This document shows positions 44,298-51,658 of a stretch of 64,000 nucleotides of DNA, piece after piece. Under the pieces are notes generated by a model. The model was given only the letters and a program-made list of their open reading frames with translations, made no database searches and was not told the origin of the DNA. The stretch's first letter is position 1, and each line of letters begins with the position of its first letter. The DNA comes from Kordia sp. SMS9. Lineage in GTDB: Bacteria; Bacteroidota; Bacteroidia; Flavobacteriales; Flavobacteriaceae. Made by a program: the position numbers and the translations under genes. The DNA lies in the NCBI RefSeq assembly GCF_003352465.1, contig NZ_CP031153.1:5171501-5235500 (forward strand). The letters run 5' to 3'.

Positions 44298-45794
44298 TTA
44301 TAATCTTTTCCATCGTGTAATTTCACCATTATTGATAACAGCTTCATAGAGTCGAATACCTAGTGTTTGATTGCCTAGTTCTTTGTGTTTATCTTTTAAA
44401 AATTCTACAAATGCCTTAATAATACAATCGTCATCACCATTACAGTTGTCTAATACTTTATCATTAAAGCGATCTCTGAAGGAATTCCAATTTTGAGTCG
44501 GGTGATATTCAGGATCGTTTCCCAAAGCTGTCAATGCTTCACTCATCTTTTCTTCATCGCCTATTGCTAGTGCATAAATACCTGTTTTACTGGCAAGTAT
44601 TGCTACGATATCATCATCATTATTACCAGGGATATTTTCTTCAGTATCTTCTCTAAATTTACGAAACTTTAAAAATTTATGAACATCAATCTTTGAAAAT
44701 ATAGGCGATACTTCTTTCAGCACAGGAACATCACCACTGTAATCCCATGCTTTTAGTGCATGTATGTGTAAAGATACCACTTCACCGATTTTGAATTCTG
44801 GAATAAACTCTGTTCCTAATTCCGTTATAACATCAGGTGGACGATTTGTATATTGTCCATTGGCTAATCTTTTATACATGGCTCCATCTTCAAGATGATA
44901 ATTAGGATTGAATATTTTTTGCCCTAAATCAGCTAGTTTATTTTTTATAAGAGTTGTATTACTGTATTCTAAGAGTTTGTTTTTAATATTAGCATCACGC
45001 ACATCAAAAATTGGTACCGTAACAACTGGATCATCTTGGTTTGTGTCGTTTGGATCATTACTGCCACCACCAGCAGTGCCATCGTTACCATTGCCACTAA
45101 CGACACCTCCGCCAGAACATCCCCATACATTGACCGTTTCCCATCCACAAGTTCTTGTGGCTCTTATGCAACCCAGTGTAAATTCACAAGGACATTCTTC
45201 TCCCCATGTATGATTCAAATTTCCCGAACATTTTGTATATACACAAATATATTGTTGTACACTCTCAATAATTTCTGGCACACCATCCAAACATGGTCGT
45301 GGTTGTCCTATACCACTTTTGTTAAATACGATCTCGCCATCAATGACTTCCATGACAGCGTTCGCATGATCAATCGTTTCATCTTCACCTAAAACAATGC
45401 GTGGATATTTAATCAAAAATTGATATGTTGCACCATCATCAAATTCGATGAATACATAATTAATGAGCGAAGTGACTTGTTCATTATGACCAAGAACAGC
45501 AGTAGTATATTGAGTATACGTATTGCGTTCTATAATTTGAATCGTTTGTAAATCTAGTGAATAGGACGCATTGTTCTCGCTATTTTTAGCAGTGCTTGAC
45601 CTTTGAACTAATTTCTGATACATCTTAGGATTCATTGTTTGTAAATGATCACCCGATTCCATTTGAATCACAAAGTTTACATCTTGTGATGGTGTTTGCT
45701 CATTATTTTGATCTGTATCATCATTTTGACATGCATACACACTCAATAGAAGTGTGAATACTACTAGAGGTTTTCTTTTAAAAAGATATTTCAT
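44298..45794 (-). CDS. Lipoprotein with JAMM-like motif and toxin-like C-terminus, 498 aa
   Basis: Lipobox FTLLLSVYACQNDD. Residues about 40-190 form an N-terminal domain. A Cys-rich part (ECPCEFTLGCIRATRTCGW) and a Gly/Asp/Asn-rich linker (GNGNDGTAGGGSNDPNDTNQ) follow. From about 300, H343-I-H345 and S367-x-x-D370 recreate the JAMM/MPN metal motif HxH...SxxD, with Glu325 or Glu329 as candidate base, then ILASKTGIYALAIG, as in JAB-like domains. The last 90 residues (WNSFRDRFNDKVLDNC to GEITRWKRL) are a separate helical domain. The linker plus variable end suggests a surface effector of polymorphic-toxin type. Head of the minus-strand island. Confidence 0.75.
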   Translation of the reverse strand: MKYLFKRKPLVVFTLLLSVYACQNDDTDQNNEQTPSQDVNFVIQMESGDHLQTMNPKMYQKLVQRSSTAKNSENNASYSLDLQTIQIIERNTYTQYTTAVLGHNEQVTSLINYVFIEFDDGATYQFLIKYPRIVLGEDETIDHANAVMEVIDGEIVFNKSGIGQPRPCLDGVPEIIESVQQYICVYTKCSGNLNHTWGEECPCEFTLGCIRATRTCGWETVNVWGCSGGGVVSGNGNDGTAGGGSNDPNDTNQDDPVVTVPIFDVRDANIKNKLLEYSNTTLIKNKLADLGQKIFNPNYHLEDGAMYKRLANGQYTNRPPDVITELGTEFIPEFKIGEVVSLHIHALKAWDYSGDVPVLKEVSPIFSKIDVHKFLKFRKFREDTEENIPGNNDDDIVAILASKTGIYALAIGDEEKMSEALTALGNDPEYHPTQNWNSFRDRFNDKVLDNCNGDDDCIIKAFVEFLKDKHKELGNQTLGIRLYEAVINNGEITRWKRL

Positions 45795-46043
45795 CTATTC
45801 TTTTTATTAATTGGGTTACAAAAAGTAATAGCGTTTGAAGGAGCTACTATTGTAACACTCTATAAATATATAATTTTTCTTACATTGTTAAATTTTTGTA
45901 AGATTTTTTTAGACATATTCCTACAAATAGAATTTTACTTCCTTTTTTTCATGAGAAAAGAATTTTATGCGAATATTGATTCTAACATTTATAAACCACT
46001 ACACACTTAGCAGTTTTCGTTTAGAATTTAATAATTTTACGAT

Positions 46044-46553
46044 ATGATTGCTGCCATTGATATTCACTATAAAGAAACCTATGCGAAAGCTGTTTGCGTC
46101 GTTTTTAATTGGGCAGATGCAACGCCAAAACACATATATACTGCACTTGTAGAAGACGTTGCACCGTATGTTTCTGGTGAATTTTACAAAAGAGAATTGC
46201 CATGTATTTTGAAAGTATTGCAACAGGTCAATCTCAATGCCTTAGAAGCGATCATTGTGGATGGACATGTGTTTGTAGGGAACGATAAAAAGTATGGTTT
46301 GGGCGGTTATCTTTGGGAAGCGCTCGATGAAAAAATACCGATTATTGGAGTTGCGAAGAAATCATTTATTCACACAGAAAAAGTTGCTACACCGATAAAA
46401 CGTGGCGAAAGTGAAAATCCGCTGTATGTATCTTGTATCGGAATTGACACAGACATTGTATTAGAGAAGGTTCAACTGCTTCATGGACCGCATCGCATGC
46501 CAACAGTTTTAAAGTTGGCAGATTCTATTTCTCGCACTACAATGGATTCCTAA
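46044..46553 (+). CDS. nfi: Endonuclease V, short form
   Basis: 169 aa, about 50 shorter than the E. coli enzyme, lacking the first 29 residues and part of the C-terminus. The catalytic positions align: Asp6 (AAIDIHY), Glu51 (FYKRELP), Asp73 (IIVDGHVF), with PYVSG in place of the strand-separating PYIPG wedge, GVAKKSF and NPLYVSCIG. It would cut DNA next to deaminated bases (hypoxanthine). Single gene without clear partners. Activity is likely but the shortened form and altered wedge (Ser for Pro) could shift specificity. Confidence 0.8.
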   Translation: MIAAIDIHYKETYAKAVCVVFNWADATPKHIYTALVEDVAPYVSGEFYKRELPCILKVLQQVNLNALEAIIVDGHVFVGNDKKYGLGGYLWEALDEKIPIIGVAKKSFIHTEKVATPIKRGESENPLYVSCIGIDTDIVLEKVQLLHGPHRMPTVLKLADSISRTTMDS

Positions 46554-46754
46554 AATCATTTTCAAACTAAAAGTCAAATAGTTATATTACCTGTTTATTT
46601 TCTTCTTAAAAGGATTTTTCTTAACTTCTGCTCATAATAATGTCTGTTTCGACTATAAAACAAGTATTTATACGCTATAACCATACTACTTTTTTTAAGA
46701 AATTTGACTTATTATAATACACCTTACACCTAACCATATTAATAACTAAGTAAA

Positions 46755-48233
46755 ATGAAGACCTTATTAAAAACTACTGCGCTAGTATGCGTTGCCTTAT
46801 TATTCTTGAATTCTTGCGAAGAAAAAAAGAAAGATGGCACGACAAAAGATTCAGAAACAACTTCCACAAAAGCAAAAGCACAAGTAAATTACGATTTAGC
46901 CGAATCCACTACCACAGATACTCCTTGTGCTTGTGACGTCAATTGGTTTCCACATACACAAACACCAGCACCAGCAGAAGGAGCTAATAGTCCTTTTGCG
47001 GCTAAGGAAACCACCAATTGTATTTTTCACCAATGGTCATGGCAAAAATTCTTATGGCTTACGGTACCTGATGATACCGCTGAAAAAACACCTTTTTTCT
47101 TGAGAGATGCAAGTATTAAACAAGTAGATCCGTATATGAAACCTGTAACAGTTTCGAGCGGAACAACGGTCGCTTTATTTACATCAGAAGCTGAACAAGC
47201 AGGATCTTCTGCTATTTTGGAGACGAATCCTAATTTTAATGCAAACGGAACCGCAGGAACTGTTTTGTATGCAATTTATATGAATGACACCATGTTTAAC
47301 GCGGCGACTACTTTTGCTAAAGGTTTAAGCGATGGAAGTATTCCTGCTTCAAACACAGAAGCATTTCCTGTAGGATCGTTTGAATTGAAAACATCATGGG
47401 TTTCTACGGCAGTAATCCCAGAAACTGAATTGGCAAATTATTACACCACCAAAGCGACTTTAGATGGAAATTCTATTGAGGTTGCCTTGTTAGGAATGCA
47501 TGTGGTTGGTGTTGTTGAAAATCATCCAGAATTTATTTGGGCAACGTTTGAACATGTTAGCATGGCACCAGCTTTTGACTGGACTAAAGGAACTGCAAGT
47601 GCAGATACTCAAAAACTACTATTTAAAGAAGGAAGCGTTTCTGACATTAGCGGTATTACATGGACAGGAGTTTCAACGGCTGAAGAATATACACTTTTTG
47701 AATATGGTGTACCAAGAATTGAAGGAAGTGATCCAACGAAAAACTTTATGACCACAAGTCAACCTGAACCTGAAAATTATAATCATATAAGTGAAATCAA
47801 TGCGTGTGTTTCTGATTTGCTGACAGATGTTTGGATAAATTATGCGTATGATGGTTCTATATGGATCAATACTGACGGACTGACTCCAGCACAACAAATT
47901 GACACTATTAAAACAAAAGGTTATGGATTAGGAAGTGCAACGCCAGGTTCTGTAGCGAGAGGCTCCTTAAATTCAGCAAATGTTTCTATGGAAACATATA
48001 CACAAACTTTTGAGCCAAGTTTATCAGCCATTGATGCTAGTAATTTGACAAACTGTTTATCATGCCACAATGCACCTAGTTTCAGTGATCCGTCTAATAC
48101 ATCTGCACTGTATATAAGTCACGTATTTGATGGGTATTTACAGAAGCAACAAGGAAGTTCTACGGAAGAAGTTAAGAAAATGAAAGTGGATGAATTTAAA
48201 CAAACGTTTTTTTCTAAGAAAGATGACAAATAA
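46755..48233 (+). CDS. Haem c-binding lipoprotein, 492 aa
   Basis: Lipobox LVCVALLFLNSCEEKKK. Near the N-terminus CACDVNWFPHTQTP and FHQWSWQKFLWLT are notable; the large middle part is mixed. A single CxxCH haem motif lies near residue 434 (LTNCLSCHNAPSF), followed by a helical Lys-rich tail. A class I cytochrome-like end on a large lipoprotein suggests periplasmic electron transfer or peroxidase-like chemistry. Trp-rich N-terminal motifs are unlike standard peroxidases. Not recognised as a named family. A hairpin terminator follows 34 bases after the stop. Confidence 0.8.
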   Translation: MKTLLKTTALVCVALLFLNSCEEKKKDGTTKDSETTSTKAKAQVNYDLAESTTTDTPCACDVNWFPHTQTPAPAEGANSPFAAKETTNCIFHQWSWQKFLWLTVPDDTAEKTPFFLRDASIKQVDPYMKPVTVSSGTTVALFTSEAEQAGSSAILETNPNFNANGTAGTVLYAIYMNDTMFNAATTFAKGLSDGSIPASNTEAFPVGSFELKTSWVSTAVIPETELANYYTTKATLDGNSIEVALLGMHVVGVVENHPEFIWATFEHVSMAPAFDWTKGTASADTQKLLFKEGSVSDISGITWTGVSTAEEYTLFEYGVPRIEGSDPTKNFMTTSQPEPENYNHISEINACVSDLLTDVWINYAYDGSIWINTDGLTPAQQIDTIKTKGYGLGSATPGSVARGSLNSANVSMETYTQTFEPSLSAIDASNLTNCLSCHNAPSFSDPSNTSALYISHVFDGYLQKQQGSSTEEVKKMKVDEFKQTFFSKKDDK

Positions 48234-48264
48234 TATCAGTATCTAGTTTTTTAAAATACTACAA

Positions 48265-48352
48265 GTAAAAAGAGAATCCTTAGGGCAAAGGATTCTCTTT
48301 TTATTTTTAATACAATTTATCAGATTGTCAACAATATCGTAATACTAATATT
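48265..48352 (-). ncRNA. Tandem small-RNA unit 1 (candidate)
   Basis: Minus strand: -7-like TATATTTA (48366-48359), then a TATTAGTATTACGAT segment, the palindrome ACAATCTGATAAATTGT (48328-48312) and the terminator hairpin at 48302-48267. About 88 nt. Shares layout and sequence with units 2 and 3. No coding frame fits. Confidence 0.45.
48267..48302. terminator. Bidirectional hairpin terminator
   Basis: AAAAAGAGAATCCTT and AAGGATTCTCTTTTT form a 15-bp stem with a 6-base loop. It ends the haem lipoprotein gene on the plus strand and the first small-RNA unit on the minus strand. Confidence 0.85.
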
Positions 48353-48533
48353 ATGATATAAATATAGTCGTATAAAAAACATTCCCATTACAAAGTCGAT
48401 CAATAAAGGTATTACTTTAGACGAATGATCTATTTTATTGGATAAATTACATGTTTTAGGAAGAATGATGAAGTATGAAGTATTTTGAGGCAAGTTAGTA
48501 GATTTGAATCTTGGTCAAAGAAAACTATCGCAA

Positions 48534-48620
48534 ATAAAAAAAGAATCCTCAGGGCAAAGGATTCTTTTTTTATTTTTAAAACAATTTATCAGATTGTTAA
48601 CATTTCAATACTAAATATTA
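48534..48620 (-). ncRNA. Tandem small-RNA unit 2 (candidate)
   Basis: Minus strand: perfect -7 box TATATTTG (48634-48627), TATTTAGTATT, palindrome ACAATCTGATAAATTGT (48597-48581) and terminator AAAAAAAGAATCCT/AGGATTCTTTTTTT (48536-48571). About 87 nt. Loop CTTTGCCCTG is nearly the same as in unit 1. Confidence 0.5.
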
Positions 48621-48756
48621 ATAGTACAAATATAACTCCGTCATGAATTTTAAAGTTATAAAGTCGATGAATACAATATTTTATATAGATAATTGGTCAT
48701 AATACGTCGATAAACTAACAAACTGGAAAGAAAAAGTAATCTATTGAAAATTTAGA

Positions 48757-48840
48757 ACAAAAAAAAAGAACTTTAAGGGGCACAAAAAGTTCTTTAAATT
48801 TTACAATTTACCAGATTGTAATTATCGTAATACTAAATAT
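48757..48840 (-). ncRNA. Tandem small-RNA unit 3 (candidate)
   Basis: Minus strand: perfect -7 box TATATTTG (48854-48847), TATTTAGTATTACGAT, palindrome ACAATCTGGTAAATTGT (48819-48803) and terminator AAAGAACTTT/AAAGTTCTTT with a T9 run (48759-48767) that works only in the minus direction. About 84 nt. Confidence 0.5.
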
Positions 48841-49047
48841 TTACGGCAAATATACTTGGATATGCATCATTTTCCTTTTAAAAGTCGACAAGTCATCATG
48901 ATAGTATAGATGAATGGACTTATTGAAACGGTAAACCTTATTTCAACATCACTTTCATCAGAGAATCAGACAGTTAAACAATTCTATTGTGTACGAATGC
49001 ATTTTAACTCGGATACAACCTGTGTTTACATTCAAAATTAGTAAATA

Positions 49048-49209
49048 ATACCAATTCTACTATAAAATGCGATGTATAGTATTAAGATTAATTTTCGCGT
49101 ATTCAAGACATAACATCAAAGTATAGTCTTAGCTATCGTTTTATTTATAACGCAGAAGAAGTAGAAAAACAAATTAATTATTAGTTCCAGATTATAGTAG
49201 AATTGGTAT
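49048..49209. mobile_element. MITE-like element with ATACCAATT inverted ends, copy 2
   Basis: ATACCAATTCTACTATAA (49048-49065) is the exact reverse complement of TTATAGTAGAATTGGTAT (49192-49209). The 162-bp element contains no gene and shares length, terminal ATACCAATT and an interior CTTAGCTA with the element at 20464-20623. Confidence 0.65.
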
Positions 49210-49262
49210 AAGCATCTATGAATACATCTACACCTTCTACAATTTAATACTATTCCTAAAGC

Positions 49263-49290
49263 GAAAGGAACGTTCCCCAACGCTCCTTTC
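49263..49290. repeat. Hairpin with TTCCCCAA loop
   Basis: GAAAGGAACG and CGCTCCTTTC pair imperfectly around TTCCCCAA. Related in stem and loop to the hairpin at 49430-49457. Could end a small RNA on either strand. Confidence 0.5.
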
Positions 49291-49423
49291 TGTTTGTAGA
49301 ATAATAAACCTCAATAAAAATACTCATTGAAACTTGATCTAATGTAGTAAAACTTCCCCCAGAAACCATAAGTTAGTTTGTAAGCGTTGAAAAATAAAAA
49401 TAAGCGTTGATTTTTTGCGTAGA

Positions 49424-49457
49424 AAAACAAAAAGGAGTGTCCCCCAACACTCCTTTT
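49424..49457 (-). terminator. Hairpin terminator of a fifth small-RNA-like unit
   Basis: AAAAGGAGTGT (49430-49440) and ACACTCCTTTT (49447-49457) pair around CCCCCA. On the minus strand it is followed by TTTTTGTTTTT. Upstream on that strand lies TTACAAT-CTCAA-ATTGTAA (49508-49490), a version of the palindrome in units 1-3. Confidence 0.55.
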
Positions 49458-49799
49458 GCATAAGAAATATATTCTTCTTTAAGCGGACTTACAATTTGAG
49501 ATTGTAAATTTGTTCCTATGGAAGAATAAATAACCTAAAAAACCTACAGTAAATCTATAGAAAGTCGCTGTATCATAAAAGAAAGTGTACACGTAATTTA
49601 TAAATTACGTGTACAGAATACACTATATAACATTCTGATTTTTAATTACTAAACAATCGAAAATCATAAAAAAAAGGAGTGATTTTTATATCTTTTGGTA
49701 AGCACGTATTTTATAAAAAAATGTTTTTTTTGCTTTTAATTTTTAAAAATCAAGTGATCAAATGTGCACTATTATTGGTAGGGTACCCAAACTTAAACA

Positions 49800-51506
49800 C
49801 TATAAAAGTTCACTTTCTTCCAAACTTTTCTTGATTGTTTTTCGAACTATGCGGTATGTTTTTCGTTGTCCTAATACACGAAAAGCAAACGTGTAAAATG
49901 TACTTTTTGTGAGCGATTTTACCAAGGCTCTGATTCGTTTTTTAATAGGCTTTTTATACGTTTTGTCAAAAGCTTCCATGTCAAATTTTGGATATGCAGG
50001 ATATGGCAAATTTGCATCTTCACCATAGTTTTTAGTATCATATTTTTTTTGGATACTATGTAACAAACGTACATCTGGAATAATAGGAAAATATGTAGGC
50101 ACTTTTTCTAGATCATCTTTGTCACTGTATGAAAAACGTTCTTTAGCAGCTTCCGTCACTTCCGAACCAAAACGCTTTTTAATATTTTTATTTTCTACTG
50201 CGAAATAGTAGCGTAAAAACGATTGACAGTTCTTTCTACCTAAGTGAAAATCATGTGCGCGGAACGATTCGTCCAAAAACCCTCCAAAACCACTTAACGG
50301 CGTTGAAGCCAAATCTTTTTTGGAACGAACAAAACCTTTCGCAGAAGCCTGTTTTCGTTTTGGAGCGACCAAAAATTTTGTGCGATTGCTTAACGACAAA
50401 GCTTCCAAAATTCCGTCTTGGTTAAACATCACTTGATTTCGCAACGCCTTAAACATGCCTTTAGCTATTGAAATAATATCGCGTTTGGAGTCATACGGAT
50501 CTAAATCATGATCTTGATTTGGAAAAGGATCCACCATAATAATCGCGTAATTGTCGTCCTCTCGGATGGTTGTGTTCTTTTCTATAAGCACTTTCATACA
50601 GATTCCAAAAGGTTCGTTGTTAATTAATCCTCCATCTACAGAATTGAATGTATAAATGTCTTCGTTCTTTACATCGACACGAATGCCTTCACTCCTATTA
50701 AACAGATATTTTGGATACCGCGCTACATATTCATATGCAATTTTAATTTCACGCGATTTCAACCCGATGGGAAATGCTGAAGTACTCAACGTCGCATTTT
50801 TTAAATAATTGACATGTTCTTGATCTTTTAAATCTAACACAAAATAGAGCGATGTATCTTTTTCAGGAATTCCTGGAGGATGCGTTTCGTTTGCTATTTT
50901 ATACCGAAAAAACCCACCGTGATTGGTGATCACGGTTTCGCTATCTTTAAAATCAATATGAAAGTTCAACCCGCGCAAATTCGTGGTTGTTAATACCAAA
51001 TCTAAACTTTTAGAAACGTATTTTGGAAACGCTACTTGATAGTTTGTTTTTACTGCATGATCGGCAATTGCTTCAATAGGCGCTACATTTAGTAACGATT
51101 CTGGATATTCTTCTGTGTGCAAATCGTTCGTATGTAACAATTGCATCAAAGAGGTTTCTGTAGTAGAATCTGCCATTTTTACCCAAGACTGATACAATAG
51201 ATTATCTTTCCCTTTCGGATTGTCTTTATTAACAAACTTGTGCTTCTTGTCTAGCAAACTCAATACAGTCAACGTTCCTGTAATTCCTCCCGCAGAAGCG
51301 CCACTTAATACTTCCAATTCTACATCGTGCATCGGAATGGAATCGTCATATTCAAGATGATTTTTTCCTAATTGCTTATTTCGTTCTTTGGCTTTTTCCC
51401 ATAAATCCAACGATTCTAATAAGTAATCAATTACGCCAGCAGTAAAGGCGCCTGCGGAAACGGCACCTGCCATGGTAATGCATATTTTAAACTTTTTCGT
51501 AGGCAT
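49800..51506 (-). CDS. Patatin-like phospholipase
   Basis: 568 aa. The N-terminal patatin domain starts ICITMAGAVSAGAFTAGVID (oxyanion-hole segment), has the nucleophile in VLSGASAGGITGTL (GxSxG) and the catalytic Asp in NSVDGGLINNEPFG (DGG). About 200 further C-terminal residues include FDMEAFDKTYKKPIKKRIRA and a basic end. No signal peptide, so it probably acts in the cytoplasm or at the inner membrane on phospholipid acyl chains. Single gene, divergent from the persulfide dioxygenase gene with 152 bases between starts. Confidence 0.9.
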   Translation of the reverse strand: MPTKKFKICITMAGAVSAGAFTAGVIDYLLESLDLWEKAKERNKQLGKNHLEYDDSIPMHDVELEVLSGASAGGITGTLTVLSLLDKKHKFVNKDNPKGKDNLLYQSWVKMADSTTETSLMQLLHTNDLHTEEYPESLLNVAPIEAIADHAVKTNYQVAFPKYVSKSLDLVLTTTNLRGLNFHIDFKDSETVITNHGGFFRYKIANETHPPGIPEKDTSLYFVLDLKDQEHVNYLKNATLSTSAFPIGLKSREIKIAYEYVARYPKYLFNRSEGIRVDVKNEDIYTFNSVDGGLINNEPFGICMKVLIEKNTTIREDDNYAIIMVDPFPNQDHDLDPYDSKRDIISIAKGMFKALRNQVMFNQDGILEALSLSNRTKFLVAPKRKQASAKGFVRSKKDLASTPLSGFGGFLDESFRAHDFHLGRKNCQSFLRYYFAVENKNIKKRFGSEVTEAAKERFSYSDKDDLEKVPTYFPIIPDVRLLHSIQKKYDTKNYGEDANLPYPAYPKFDMEAFDKTYKKPIKKRIRALVKSLTKSTFYTFAFRVLGQRKTYRIVRKTIKKSLEESELL

Positions 51507-51635
51507 ATTTTCAGTAATTTGTCAGTAAATATAGTATTTTCAAGCTTTTTTCATGTCAATTTTTGGTGCATTTAAGAATGATTTTTTAACAAAAAAATAC
51601 AATGCACGCATAACTTTTACATTAGGATTCTTTGT

Positions 51636-51643
51636 TATATTTG
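51636..51643 (+). promoter_or_regulatory. -7 box of the MBL/rhodanese gene
   Basis: TATATTTG matches TAnnTTTG exactly, with TTTT about 17 bases upstream as a weak -33 element. Transcription would start near 51650, leaving a leader of only about 9 bases before the ATG at 51659. Confidence 0.65.
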
Positions 51644-51658
51644 TAGTGTAAATTCATT

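Larger units (their letters stand above)
48234..49799. other. Gene-free 1.57-kb region rich in small RNA-like elements
   Basis: No protein-coding gene is visible on either strand. The region holds three tandem minus-strand small-RNA units, a MITE-like element and two further GC-loop hairpins, all listed separately. The segment 49509-49799 is AT-rich with a palindromic GTAATTTATAAATTAC near 49592-49607 and serves as the region downstream of the patatin gene. Confidence 0.7.

Noticed and set aside
48234..49799. CRISPR array suggested by regularly repeated hairpins
   Set aside because: The repeats are only 3-5, spaced 220-270 bases apart, imperfect, and have promoter and terminator parts; there are no short unique spacers or cas genes.
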